Shown here in pieces: positions 52,512 to 64,000 of a stretch of DNA of 64,000 nucleotides (positions within the stretch are counted from its first letter, which is position 1; the number at the start of each line of letters is the position of its first letter). The position numbers and the translations under genes are program-made. Below the pieces are notes generated by a model. That model made no database searches. It was not told the origin of the DNA and saw nothing but the letters and a program-made list of their open reading frames with translations. This DNA is from Paraphysoderma sedebokerense (taxonomy: Eukaryota > Blastocladiomycota > Physodermatomycetes > Physodermatales > Physodermataceae): contig JAHLJZ010000034.1 of the NCBI GenBank assembly GCA_025602915.1, positions 124,001 through 188,000 of the forward strand. Reading direction: 5' to 3'.

Positions 52512-54385
52512 TTAACCGACAGTCACTGTATACAGGTAAAATGGAGATTTCTGGTCAATCGCAGATCAAAATGAAAAGTTCCAAAAAGCCAATACTTACT
52601 GTACAACGACTTGTCCAAATTATCTGGTAACGGTGTAATGTTCACTTCGAATCGCTTCTGCACTTCATTCAACGTCGTAGTATCCTCCGGTGAAGACACA
52701 AATGTGATTGCTAGACCCTTTGTACCGAAACGACCAGCTCGACCAACCTTTAAGTTTACAACATTCACATTAGTAAATCAAATCAAATGCAACAAATACA
52801 ATTTGAACAATCCGTACTCGATGGAGATAGGTATCAGCGCCATCAGGCATATCATAGTTAAACACAATATTGACTCTCTCAATATCAATACCACGTCCCA
52901 ACACATCAGTCGACACCATAATTCTGGCGTGGAAATTCTTGAATTTTGTGTATCGATTGATTCGCTCTTCTTGGGCCATACCTGAATGAATGGCTAATGT
53001 CGGAAAGTGCAACTCTGTCAAGAGCTTCTCAAGTTCTTTGGCCCGAGAAACGGATTTCACGAATATACACACTTGATTGAAATCAAGTTGATCGAGGAGA
53101 GTGGTGAGTTTGCGATTCTTTTCGTTTTCTAGCAGTTTGACATAGTGTTGTTGTAGACCATGAAGGGTGAGTTTGGCTTCGTCATCGACAAAGATTTCGA
53201 GAGGCTAAAAAGTCGTCATATGTACAATGAGTAAAGAGCTATAAATTCTTTTGAAATCATAACCGAGAAACTTACGTTGGTCATAAACTTCTTGCACACG
53301 GGCCTAATTTCTTGCTTTAATGTAGCTGAAAACATCATCACTTGCTTTTGATGAGGGCACGCTCGGAAAATTTCCTGAACATCCCGACGCATATCTAGTA
53401 GCAACCAAAACAGATAGAAAAGCGTTAGATATTGTTACTTGGAATGACAAATCATGATCCGAAAAAAAAAATCAGTTTAGTGTTGTGAGCGTTTAATTTT
53501 ATAGCATGAGGTTCATTTGACCTTCATCGAGCTGGGTTATAGATTGGTGTATCGTCATATTTTTTTCGGATCATGAGAAAGGAATAAAGAAAAACAAGGA
53601 ATATATCATTACCTAAACTTTCCAACATCTTGTCACATTCGTCCAACACAAAATGCTTGACATTGCTCAACTTCAAATGTTTATCCCTGATAAGAGCCAA
53701 AACTCGACCAGGAGTTCCGACAATGATGTGAGGCTTGTTTTTCTTTATGGCTTCAACGTTTTGAGTCATCGGTAAACCACCATACACGACTTCAGTTCGG
53801 AGATCAGGCATATATTTGCAGAAACGGGCATATTCGTTACGAATTTGATGCGCCAATTCACGAGTGTGACAGAGAACGATTGCTTTGACTGAAGCTTCGT
53901 CCGAGGACGAAACCTGACGAGGATCGATCTGTTGAAGAGTGGCAAGAACGAAGACGGCAGTTTTACCCATACCAGATTTGGCTTGGCATAAAACGTCCAT
54001 ACCGAGAATGGCTTGAGGAATACATTCTTGTTGAACTGTACAAAAAATACGAGAGTTAGACAGGGAAATGGAGAGAATACATATAGTGGCGTAATCTTCA
54101 ACAACGCCAACAAACATAATAACGACACAACAACATACCTTCGGATGGATGTTCGAAACCACAATCATTAATCGCTCTCAACAAATCAGGTTTCAACAAG
54201 AAATCCCTGAACCCAGTTGCGTGAACACCAACGTAGGACCCCTTTTTATCCTTCTTATCAAACCCATTTTCTGCAGCTTTTGTAGCGCCAACTCCAGCAA
54301 TCGCTTTTTCAGCTGACAAGGGTTTTAGAGTTGTTTCTTCTTCTTCTTCGTAGTCAATAAGGTCATCAGCGTGATCGTGCGACAT
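52512..54385 (-). CDS. SUB2: DECD-box RNA helicase SUB2/UAP56
   Basis: 445 aa, six exons: 54385..54139, 54035..53613, 53394..53276, 53204..52818, 52747..52600, 52525..52512. Splicing and mRNA-export ATPase of the TREX complex. Motifs: Q motif around [20 protein letters not shown] and QQECIP, Walker A AKSGMGKT (101-108), GTPGR, DECD (214-217) instead of [19 protein letters not shown] and [25 protein letters not shown] across an intron is diagnostic of this family. The acidic start ([13 protein letters not shown]) is conserved. The last coding exon is only 14 nt and gives MTVG after LDKSLY; reading through instead would replace those four residues with about 26 unrelated ones. Confidence 0.95.
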
Positions 54386-55718
54386 GTTTGTTTATGTTTT
54401 AAACTGCAGAGGATTGAATGCCCATGTTTTCCAAAAGCGGATCCAGCGATTGAATAGAACCATGAGAATCGACGAACGACAATAAAAAGGAACGATGGAC
54501 ACAAGTTGTATGATTCAAAAGCGGAAACGCAAACAAACGAAGAGAGATTGAGATGACATGGTTAGAAGTGATATTCCGAGGCATTGATTTGTGATCATGT
54601 ATAGGTCTTCCACTCCACAAGAATATGCATAGCGACACTGGCAGACTAAGACAATACTGAGACAAGTGCGGGGGATTATGTAGACAACAGAGCCGAAGAA
54701 GCAGGGACAGGGGTGATCGCAGAAGGGACAGATGTAGCCGACGGATGTTTGTTTACATAGGCCCGACAGTTGATGATTTGTTTAACAACATGAGACATAC
54801 CTGTAGGAGATGCGAGGTATGCGGTGTGCGAGTGTGTGGCGAGAGTGGATGACAATGGATGTGACGAGGGATGGATGGATGGATATTGCGGGACGGGACG
54901 AGGGATGGAAGGATGGATGGAGCGGGAATGGATGGATGGACAGAGGGAACGAATGACGCGGCGCTCGACTCGCTGGCCTAGCTGTGAATCCTCCCTCTGC
55001 CATGTCTGCATTCGGAATACACATTCCTTCTATTACAATGAATAACGTCGGCGATGGTCTAGCGGAATAGCTATATATGTGTTTCGTTATGATACATATG
55101 TTGTAATTCAGAGTGCTAACATGCCAGATCTTCAAAGCATACCAACCAATTCCATTGGGATGGTGAGCAAAGAACCGGATCCCAAAATGTTATGGCCTTG
55201 CTCGACAACCTTATAAGAGTTCTCTTTGCTTTAAGGAAAACTGCCAAAGTGAAGGATTATCGTATGATGAGTAGTTAGTTATTCAGCTGTATTGCGCGGT
55301 AGGAGGCCCAAAATCTACAAACGAAACAAAGCGCCAAATACATCCTCAGTCCACATCCCCATTTCTAGAAGCCGTGGTCGCGCAGAGTAATTATTATAGC
55401 GACACTATCTGTCGAATAACAGCGAACAAAATCAAGAGAAATCTATTTTATACAATGATTATCGGTACATCAAGACAGAAGTATGGACAAAGCATCATTA
55501 TTTCTATATTAATACATTGAGCAGACGGTAAATAAATCGCCCTCTTTCATGTAAACCACATTTTTTCACAATTAGATAAGTATATTAGATGAGTTCACTG
55601 TCCTGCAAATTTGCAGGTGAACGCGTACGGGAGAAGGGATAAGCAAACTTCAAATAAAATCAAATTACCAGCGATAAATCACAACAACATCCACTCCAAC
55701 CCTTTCACTTTCCTCCTA
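54386..55718. other. Intergenic region with GGAT microsatellite
   Basis: SUB2 promoter side and 3' flank of the PAS gene. ATGGATGGATGG-type repeats at about 54867-54940. Open frames across it (54399-55135) are mostly translated repeat. An A-box-like TGGTCTAGCGG near 55056 has no matching B box, so it is not called a tRNA. Confidence 0.5.
54867..54940. repeat. Imperfect GGAT tetranucleotide microsatellite
   Basis: Runs of GGATGGATGGAT interrupted by short GC-rich words, on the SUB2 upstream side. Confidence 0.75.
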
Positions 55719-57591
55719 TCATGTGTTTTTTGTCAATGCTTCTTCCCTGCTCATCGGAACAGGTGCCATTCCGGGATACTGTTTACAGAACAGCCCCATA
55801 ATTTCTTCATGACAGACATTACATATCCCATGATGTATAATTAATTTCGAATCCGAAGATTCCGGAAAGATGGTATAATATTGATGAGGATTCAACCACA
55901 CTGGTTCGGTAAACTTGGAAAAGTGATGAGGATCGTCTGTGTAAATCGTGGTTTGTGGGGCAGACGATGTCGTAGGGGAAGGCGATGAAGACGAAGAAGT
56001 TGGACTGGTAGTTTCGACCGTTTGACCCATCTTCCCTCGCAACCCAATGATTGGAACATCCTGGTTTTCTGGGTCCATAAATGGGACAGGGAGGTGCAAT
56101 GATGAAGGCAGTAATTTAGATTTGTAGTATGGATGGTGAGTTGAAATATATGAAACTTCCGACGGATGTATTTGGATCCGTTTACAGTAAGAACAAACTG
56201 TTCGGAATATCTTATTGGACGGAATATGTGTGCGTTTGTTCTATTGACAAGAGAAAAGAAGAAGAAGAGGCAAAAATTAGCAAACCACGAACATCAGTTG
56301 CCGACACAGTAATGAAAACAAATTGTCAGAGATACAAACCGGTTCAATAAGATCCGCAGTCAAATAACTTGCTGGTGGGTTCAACTTTTTTTCATATAAA
56401 ATCTGCGAACACCATAAAACGACGTAACTCTTGTCGATATTTCTCATTCTGCCGACGCTCATTCTCATTTTTCTCTCAACATCAGGACCATCGCAGAACC
56501 AGTGAAACGAGAACCGTGGTTGTATACCTATGAAATCCAACTTGATTAGCATTTCCAGGAGTGAAAATTTTATACTCTTCAAGACATTGCACAAGACGGA
56601 AATAGAAACATGAAAGTACATACCATTCAACACGACGTACATGATATGTCGATAGAAAGACTGCAATTTCAAGTCACCAATGAAATCAAACAATGACCGA
56701 CCGACAATGTTATCGCTTTTACATGCAATAATACGTTGCGGAAACGGCATGCAAACGTTATCCCCGATGAATTTATCCCATAACTCATCTTCAACGGAAA
56801 CGATGGTCCCGCTCGGAGTCGTTGCGTACATTACTTCCTATTTACAGAAACGTCAAAGCGGTAAGTGCCGAAAGTTACATGAGAGGAATTGTTATACAAG
56901 ATACTGTGTAAATACATACAGGATGAACCGGTACATGAACATCTTCTGGTAATTTGGCAACGGCAGAAGGCTCATAGGTTACCAAGACTTGAGGGTCAGG
57001 TTCTTTTTGAGTTTCCTGTCGAGTCTGAGTTTGGCTAGCTTGCGAAATCTCTCGAGTCGGATTGGCAACATTGAGATGAAGGTTCGGATTTGCATCCAAG
57101 TCCATGCCCACATTACCACTCATGTTGCTGTTCATTTCGTCGGATTCAACCCTGATCGTTTGATCCAGAAAACTTATATCAATATCGTCTGGTACAATCT
57201 GTAACTCGGGTGGGATAAAGAAACCAGATGATAAAGCCGAAAGAGAGGGTTGCGTCGAGGGACTATTCATGTATAATGGATCCGAAGCTACAGAATCGGA
57301 CGAAGTTGATGGGTTATGGCTGACTGATGTCGCCGACGAAATTGGAGATGCAGCAGCCCCGAATAGACAAGAAGTATCATTTTTCGAAGGTTGATAAAGA
57401 AAAGCGTCGGAAGCTTTAGTCTTGAAGGCTCTTTCCATGGGTTGGGGTTGCTGTTGTTGAGTTATATTGGGTTGATGTGTGGCGAGACCACCGGTGTTGA
57501 ATGTGGCTGTATCTCCGGAAGCGGGTATCTGAGGTTGGGCAAAGTTGTCGTTTGAAAATTGTTGAGATGGATACGCATAACCAGCTGACAT
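55719..57591 (-). CDS. PAS-domain protein with split CxxC...CxxC zinc module
   Basis: 531 aa, exons 57591..56920, 56837..56624, 56527..56340, 56240..55719, phases consistent. Residues 1-224 are Gln/Ser/Asn-rich and disordered-looking. Residues about 226-335 read as a PAS fold (TTPSGTIVSVEDELWDKFIG, then IVGRSLFDFIGD, FHWFCDGPDVERKMRM). At 371-377 comes RTVCSYCKR and at 494-504 HHGICNVCHEE. Together they resemble the C..C...HGIC..C zinc module that follows PAS domains in some bacterial sensor proteins and in fungal relatives. Here the two halves are separated by about 120 residues that include an Ser/Thr/Pro insert. No kinase, GATA finger or DNA-binding domain is visible. Probably an intracellular sensor or adaptor; the ligand is unknown. 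Confidence 0.7.
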
Positions 57592-59280
57592 TTAAACGAA
57601 TGAATTATGGAGCGAATAAACAAATATTGTAGCTCGATAAAATTGTGGCGCAGTAAAACAGGGAGTATATGATGCAGGAGTGCTGGGAGGAGATTGTGGA
57701 CTGAATATGATGAGGTATCGAGATGGGTATCTGTTGATGACTGATATTGAGGGGATGTCGTTAGAGATATAGAAAGACAGACACTAGACCATGTCCGGAT
57801 GATGGAGATGAAGGAGATGCGAGAAGGGAATGTCGGCAATTTACATGACAGAATCCCACGCAGGCACAATACAAGCGAAAAAAATGGAAGAAAAAAAAGT
57901 TCGCGGCCCGAGTTGAATAATTACCCGCCCCTAAAGCTCAAACTTCATAATTATTAACGTTTTCGTTTGCAATTTGTGCTCCCTTCAACCTTTTCCCATT
58001 GTCATTGTCACTATATCAGCCACTCCGTCTGATGCACCAAACATATGGACAACATCTGGCCCCATGAGGATTTGCAGAACAAAGTTGAGCTTAGATAAAC
58101 TGTATGACGTAGGTGCGTAACGAACTGGCGCAAGCAATAATTATTAGACCCAGTTAGTAGTCTAGTAGAATTACTTTGCCCCATTCGGCTGCAGACATTA
58201 CACAACAAAACACGAGAAGGTTGTCATCCACATGTTTCTCTCTGTATTGCAGATCACAAATTACCTGGTACCTACTTGCTAGTGCGAATTTGCGGCTCCT
58301 TCCAGTTTCATGAGTGAAAACTTGCAAAGCAAAATAAATAAACGAACCAGATTTGCTGATTTCTTCGGTGATTCAATTTGAAACCATCAAGCATTACGGC
58401 TCATGGCACTTTCTTTCTCGAAATACTAAACTTTCCAGAGCACCAAAAACAGTGACCAACGTTCCGTCCTTCTCTCTTTCAGCTTAACTACATCCGTGCC
58501 CTCATTCCGCAGAAATAAGCAGAAACCACGCCCCCGGGGCAAAACTATCAGGTCTCATATGAGTTTCGGGAATGATGAGGTTTTGATCCGATAATGTAAC
58601 TGGAGGTAGTTGACACGGGCAACAACATGCCCCCTACAAAGACTGATTGTGACGTCGGCCAATATTGCTAATTTGTGGGTTCTTCCGTATTGCCCCTTGT
58701 ATCAACTCCTACTTAACTATCTCTGTGGGCGGCGTTAGGGCAGTTTTGATTTGTTTGAGTTATTTTCGTTGTGTGCCTTTTTTTTTGTTTACGATAGGAA
58801 ATAAATTGGTAGCATAAACAGTAGAATCATACGTGTAGAGAATTGCTCTTCATAATTGAAAAACATTCTACATCATTTCCTAAGAATGACATTTATATAA
58901 TTTTACTTTGCGAACTAATACGGTTATAACTCTCATCTGATCAAAATTGATTAACAGTTTATTATCCCCGCAGCCAGTTGCCAAATTATGCACAAAAACA
59001 AAAGGTAAATCTATGCAAAATATCTGACCATCTACCAAGTTCTTCTATGATGACATTATAAAATATACAAGCACAGTAAAATACAAGTTGACGAGAAACA
59101 TAAAGATGATCCGTTATAAGACAATATTAAAACACATTAAAACGATGAAACAGTAGTATCAGTTGAATAAGATGATAAACAATCGAATCAAGACAGTTGA
59201 ATGCAAAGTGTTATCGAGGATGAATTCCATGTGTGAGGTTGTTGATGTTTGCACAGGACACCTGAACTCGGTTTAGACTA
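57592..59280. other. Long intergenic region, PAS gene upstream side
   Basis: About 1.7 kb, AT-rich to the right of 58750. Contains CCAATAT and GTGACGTC-like words near 58650 that could be CCAAT and CRE-type sites; no coding frame is supported. Confidence 0.45.
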
Positions 59281-59901
59281 TTAGCAGGTGGACAGTGGCG
59301 GCGCCCCCAGTGGGAGGTTGTTGTAGCCAAAGTTCGAGTCGTCTAATAAACAATCAAAGAGTACGAATTATTAATACAACTAGAACAAAATGTTTTTCAA
59401 AAAAGTTTTATCTATGAAGTGTTTCCGAATAAAAGAATTTTCAGATTTCGGACTGTTGTTTTTTGAACTTACCCGAATTTTAAAATCCACGGCCTTCACT
59501 CAAAGTATTGCGGCCATTCAGCATTTACAACATTCACTCAAGCTCCCCGTTATACTATTATACCGCAGGGTACTATTCTTCCCCGAATTAGGTTTTCCGA
59601 ATGGATGAAAGCGTTTGTACCCAGAGTACCGTTTAAGCGAACGCGGTGGCGTCCGTAATTGGGATTCGTAAAAATCAGAATGAGATTTGCCGACCAACAT
59701 AGTCACTTCGGAATCGTCAGGTATTTCAGATTCTATATTTTCAGTAGAAGTTGACTCTTCTGCAGCAGCGGCGACGGTAGCGGTGGTATTGGCTTGAGTG
59801 TGGGTTGCGGCAGTGTCCGGCGGATTGTCCAATAAATTTGATGATTCGGAAACCAAGAAAGGATTTGTTTGTTCAAAAGACGAACTTGGAGCAGTTACCA
59901 T
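59281..59901 (-). CDS. Small unknown protein ending in cysteine
   Basis: 144 aa from two exons, 59901..59529 and 59342..59281. The join removes a 186-nt intron (GTAAAT...TTATTAG) and extends an open frame that would otherwise stop at once. The first half is Ser/Thr/Ala-rich, starting near FEQTNPFLVSESSNLL. The second half is basic and aromatic (RTPPRSLKRYSGYKRFHPFG) and ends NFGYNNLPLGAPPLSTC. The Cys-terminal end could be a lipid attachment site, though it is not a CaaX box. I do not recognise the family. The spliced model is supported by phase and by the composition of exon 2. Confidence 0.5.
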
Positions 59902-61932
59902 AATGGATAGAAATAAATGTGGTATGTGGTACGAGGGGATAACAAAGAATACGGGTATAAGAGATATTTAACCGAGGACTTGGGACGTAGCAAGAGGGCA
60001 AAGCACAAGAGGAACGAAAAAATTTAGCGACAACTTTGACCCTTATTTCTCCGGCTCTGATTTTTTAATTATCACATGGAGGCCTTTCGATATACGTTTT
60101 GGAAGGTTATGACAGATCACACAGCGAACGCACGCAACAGTTAATTGCCTTTGTCTCAGAGTTCGATTCTGAACAATTTCAAATCACGCCTAATTTCGTT
60201 TTCTGCGTGTCCGGTTGCCGTCAAGGAGACCATAGATATCCTGATGGTGGTGGGCGATGGGTGATGCTGAAACTCCCGTTTGGAGGACATTGACGGGAAC
60301 ACAAAGAACTCGACTGAAACTGGTGTGATGGAGGGTGGAACATTCGTGATCGATTGTCATATGGTGTGACGTCTGAAATGTTTCGTATGGGCAAATCTTC
60401 TTTGTTTGATAGCTGGCGTCATTGATATAACAGAAAAATCTGAGACTGTTGAATGGCGATATTCCTTGATAGTGATATCCATGCATACGCAGTTGTGGAA
60501 CATTTGAAATCGGCCGTGCCGGCCCACGTTTCCGGTCACTCATGGCCAAGGAAAAACAAATCATACCCCTAATTCCTATTGTGCGTCGATCAAGACAAAT
60601 ACCGCTTATATTAATATCCGGCATCATCTGAAAAGCAGAAACAACGCAAACGTTTTCGGTAGAATTTGTATCAGAATTATCTTGAATTTCAGACACTGGT
60701 GTGCAAAATTCTTTTATAAGCAAAGAATGAATTTATTGAACGCATAGAATGGCAGAGGCCGATTTACAAGTTCCAAACACCATTATTAAAAATAAAATTC
60801 TTTTTCGCAATCAAGGAATGAAGTAAAATCATTTAACTTCAAACGTTACGAAACGTCCATTGCAAATTGCATCGGGATCCACCTTCAATATACATATATT
60901 GAATAAGATGACGACATTATTTTACCGCAGAAAACAAATAAACACAATAAGACAATGCGGTACAACACCAGTTAATTTGAAATGGGCGGTTTCTACAGCC
61001 GACATCAGTGTTTGTGGCAAATATCAACAGAGTCAAGAATCAAGACAACGAGAATGGGAACAACGATAAATCGCGGCTGTGGCAAACCAGTGAGGCGGAT
61101 CAGGATGAAAATTATTATCGGGACATTGAATAACGACATTCGTATAAACGAGATAATATGAGCCGTTGTTTTATTATCTTGTTCATCTTCATATATTTCT
61201 TGGAATGGTTTCATGGTGCTATCAGCAGTGGCAAACTAGCAATGGTGAGCAATGGTTTATTTCAATGCTAACACATCACCAAATGTGTTCAGGATGGTGT
61301 CAGAGTAAATCACAAAATCATGCCTGTTTCTGTGTTGCATAATTTTGCCGTAACGTTTCGAAAAAATTTAATTAAATGTCGTCAATCCGTCGCCGCTTTG
61401 ATATTCACATTTCAAACCAAACAACCGAGTCTCTGCAAGTCTAGACTCGATTCCACCGATCGAAATCTTGAATAAGAACCCTCGATGGCCGGAACTCGGA
61501 AGTTAGACGGAAAAAACTATTCATTTGACATTTCTGTTCCTTTTCCGTTCACCAAGATGGGAAGAAATCACTGAAGAATCACCGTCTACGACTCTAACAT
61601 GAAATCAGGACTGATTATTATCGGAACATGGAGAGCCGGACACTTTTGTGTATCGCCCTGATATGAAATCCCATCTGATTGTGAAGGACAATAGAATCAG
61701 GGTTCGTGATACCCGGTAGACCCACCCCCCTATTAAGGATGGTTTTAATTAAAATACGGGGTCGAAAGGGATCCAAGCATTGTGGAGGTTGATCACTGGT
61801 TGATCTCAATGATCTTATCGAATGGGCAAAAATCACTCATTGTTGGTACTACTGTTATATGTATAGTGTGGGATATTGGCGTAGGAGTGACACAGGATGA
61901 GACACCATGGAAGCAGGAAGAGGGCGACGCTG
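59902..61932. other. Intergenic region with weak open frames
   Basis: An open frame at 60190-60723 (-) has eight scattered cysteines and a basic end (LLDGNRTRRKRN) and might be a hypothetical gene. Frames at 61005-61214 (-) and 61618-61836 (-) are short and unsupported. Otherwise mixed sequence. Confidence 0.4.
60190..60723 (-). CDS. Weakly supported hypothetical open frame
   Basis: 177 codons, mixed composition, several His and Cys residues (YETFQTSHHMTIDHEC, VSASPIAHHHQDIYG). No signal peptide, membrane segment or known motif. There are no splice partners on either side. It may be chance or an eroded gene. Confidence 0.2.
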   Translation of the reverse strand: MLIKEFCTPVSEIQDNSDTNSTENVCVVSAFQMMPDINISGICLDRRTIGIRGMICFSLAMSDRKRGPARPISNVPQLRMHGYHYQGISPFNSLRFFCYINDASYQTKKICPYETFQTSHHMTIDHECSTLHHTSFSRVLCVPVNVLQTGVSASPIAHHHQDIYGLLDGNRTRRKRN

Positions 61933-61972
61933 GTTCACAGAGTGTTCACCGAGTGTTCACGGGTTGTTCACG
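61933..61972. promoter_or_regulatory. 11-bp phased GTTCAC repeat upstream of the right-end gene
   Basis: Four GTTCAC words exactly 11 bases apart: GTTCACAGAGT, GTTCACCGAGT, GTTCACGGGTT, GTTCACG. The spacing is about one helical turn. It lies about 550 bases before the first candidate ATG of the next gene. Confidence 0.5.
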
Positions 61973-62526
61973 ATCGCAGGTGGCATGGATCGAAGGGGAG
62001 TCAAGATGCATGCGACGGGTAGCTGGCAAGGGGGAGCAAGGGCCATGTGGCGCAGAAGAGGGAAGGCCAGCTCGACGTGCGCGTGTTCCGCGGTGTTTCC
62101 TGTCCAGTGCACGCGGCCAAAACATCTCCTGCTGCATCACCCCCATTCATCCACATTCATCTCCTCAATAATACACATTCATCATCGCAACTCCTCCTCT
62201 CATCCAAGGAAAAAGGTAATACCATCTCCTCATCCTTGTGTTCCTTGTTGTGTAAGGTGTGCTGCCCTGGTCAGACGATACAGCCATGGATCGTGGTGCC
62301 CCAAGAGCTTTTCTCCACCCCCTCGGGTCATGTTCCACCTTGTTTCCTGGCAAATCTTTTTGGCCCTCATTCCTTTCAATTTTAACACACCACTTAGAAT
62401 AGACTATCCAACACAATCACTGACAATAGACAAATACATCCTTTTTGTTTAGTGTCCAGTCATTGGTCTCCTTCTGTCCCACACACAAAAACATAACGCA
62501 GATGACCCCATGTCCGCTATCTTTGT

Positions 62527-63995
62527 TTGCTGAGATTTGCCACTCAGCGCATGAGACTCAGAATATACGGTATGTTTTTAATAGAATATTTCCGTTTGCG
62601 ACTGTTTTGTGGGTACTTACCATCCCATTTCGCTTTCGTTCACGATACTTCAAGTCCGCTCGACGGTGCATGTGCATCCGACTGTTCCGTGAATTCGGAC
62701 ACCGGCGGGGTAATTCGTGATCGGCTTTCCCCTCCATTAAAGTCTTCCGCTCCACCTACTGCTGTAAATTTCCTTCATGAAAACGATGAAAATGGGCCAC
62801 CCGTTTCAAAATCTGGCAAGATGGAGTTATCAAATCTACTCAATCCAGCACCGCAGATCCAGTCATCTCCGATTTATCTTGATAAACAAACCACAGTTAC
62901 TTCTGATCTGCCGCCAACCCCGCAATACGACCTGTCAAGGTCCATCGAACATTATGAAAAGCAAATAACGCCCGAAATTCTCAAAAATTCATTGGCCACT
63001 TCATCCTCATCAATATCGAACGCTTCGTTGCAATTAAAACAGAGGGCAGTGTTATTTGAAACGACGATCAACGCGGTAGCTGCTATATGTCGGACGAAAC
63101 TATATAAAAGCAAGGCTCCCACGATGGAAAGTTATTTCAAGAGCGTGTGGGGTATTAGCAAGAGTCAGGTCTATAGATTTTTGAACTGCGCAAAAGTTCT
63201 CAAAGTATGTTATGTCTTCGCAACTTTTCATTTTCTGTCAAGATTTTTGACGATTATTTGCATTTATCATTTTTGTCGCAGATTTTGTCAAAATTTCCTC
63301 GTCGACCCACAACAGAAGCCTTGTGCAGAGCATTACATAAATCCGCTTCTACGACCGCCGAACTGCAAATTCTATGGACGAAAATTCTAGAGTTTTATGG
63401 ATCACATTATGACCACCAGATACCAACGTCTGCAGCCATCAAAATCTGGGATCAACTTCAAATGAAATCTCAACAAAATTTACCGTGTTATAAAGCCAAT
63501 CATTGTCAAAGTCTTCTTACGCCTGCTCTTTCAGATGTTTCGTCACCTGAATCGTTGTATTGTGAGCCCGTAACACCCGTAGATAAAATCCACCCGTTAT
63601 TGCCATCTCATCATTCCTTGATCCCAGCGGTCAAAAGAAACGATTACGATTCACATCAATTAACATTTATAGCCACAAATGACCAAGCACAAACTTTGAC
63701 AAAGACGACCTCTCGTCCACTTAAACTCGCTTCTTCTTATTTTGCCAATTCACATCGTTCATCCTTGCAACGACCGCCGACCCCAGTGCTGAATGAAGCC
63801 AACGAAATAGTTTTCTCCTCCGACGCATTGACAGACCTCAAAAAGCCGTATTCATTACCGTATTTCGAAAAGATGAAACATATGGGCCGATTCATTCGCA
63901 CTGTTGAATTACAGATTGAATTTTCGACTGGCCCACCTTTCTTTAATCCGCGGTCGCCAAACAGTTACCACTCGACTCGGGGTTTCAACAAATAA
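62527..63995 (+). CDS. Protein with HTH-like segment resembling bacterial plasmid/phage regulators
   Basis: Up to 463 aa, exons 62527..63204 and 63282..63995. The joined core reads KAPTMESYFKSVWGISKSQV, YRFLNCAKVLKILSKFP, then RRPTTEALCRALHKSASTTA and LQILWTKILEFYG. That pattern (ordered helix, WG(I/M)S(K/R)SxxYR/Q turn-recognition helix, P-T-E-x-x-x-R-A-L, W-x-x-(I/V)-L) recalls bacterial plasmid/phage proteins rather than known eukaryotic domains. Flanks are Ser/Pro-rich. The N-terminus is uncertain: the ATG at 62822 (MELSNLLNPAPQ) is an attractive alternative because the preceding 98 codons look less protein-like. The C-terminus is complete. I infer nucleic-acid binding; transfer from bacteria is a hypothesis. 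Confidence 0.6.
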
Positions 63996-64000
63996 AGAAT

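Noticed and set aside
55050-55125. tRNA-like start (GGTCTAGCGG)
   Set aside because: No B box or cloverleaf could be drawn.
60165-60185. Stem with GTTCGAT loop resembling a tRNA T-arm
   Set aside because: Loop register is wrong and there is no acceptor or anticodon arm around it.
61782-62452. Frames at 61782-62171 and 61907-62452
   Set aside because: They run through the GTTCAC repeat and have biased composition; more likely promoter or 5' UTR of the next gene.

Overview
The window looks like nuclear DNA from an early-diverging (non-Dikarya) fungus. It is AT-leaning, and its genes have many short introns (mostly about 50-110 nt, GT-AG). Orthologues of fungal and eukaryotic housekeeping proteins sit at ordinary spacing, and one gene carries a fungal DUF8032-type domain. 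A recognisable U11/U12-35K (SNRNP35) protein implies a minor spliceosome, which most ascomycetes and basidiomycetes lack. I saw no tRNA, rRNA, CRISPR array or recognisable transposon. All gene models come from reading frames, splice sites and remembered family sequences; nothing was searched.

Layout, left to right. A partial C2H2 zinc-finger regulator (-, runs off the left edge) is followed by a peroxisomal-type HSDL2-like SDR (+, C-terminal SKL), a protein with two DUF8032-like domains (+), a PHOSPHO-type HAD phosphatase (-) and an RBMS/MSSP-like protein with two RRMs (-). From about 13.1 to 18 kb lies an accessory block. It has two intact paralogous genes for small secreted proteins (A and B), each with a conserved two-cysteine domain and a C-terminal tail of tandem cationic leucine-rich repeats, plus degenerate or unresolved relatives on both strands. 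SNRNP35 (+) follows, then a gene-poor AT-rich stretch (19.5-24.2 kb).

From 24.2 kb the window is dense housekeeping: TEL2 (-), a possible small zinc-binding protein (-), URB1/NPA1 (+, 15 exons), a membrane acyltransferase-3 protein (-), DPH3 (-), an NCLX-type cation/Ca2+ exchanger with very large loops (+), APC/C subunit CDC16/APC6 (+), a SERCA-type Ca2+-ATPase (-) and the DECD-box helicase SUB2/UAP56 (-). The right end carries a PAS protein with a split zinc module (-), a small protein ending in cysteine (-) and a gene (+) with a helix-turn-helix-like segment resembling bacterial plasmid/phage regulators.

The genes do not form one pathway. Several themes recur: RNA processing and ribosome assembly (RRM protein, SNRNP35, URB1, SUB2), Ca2+ transport (NCLX-like and SERCA), and cell-cycle or checkpoint control (CDC16, TEL2). 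A tandem GTTCAC-type motif lies upstream of four unrelated genes (C2H2 factor, CDC16, SERCA and the right-end gene) and is a candidate shared regulatory element. The best candidate for something undescribed is the secreted repeat-protein cluster at 13-18 kb.
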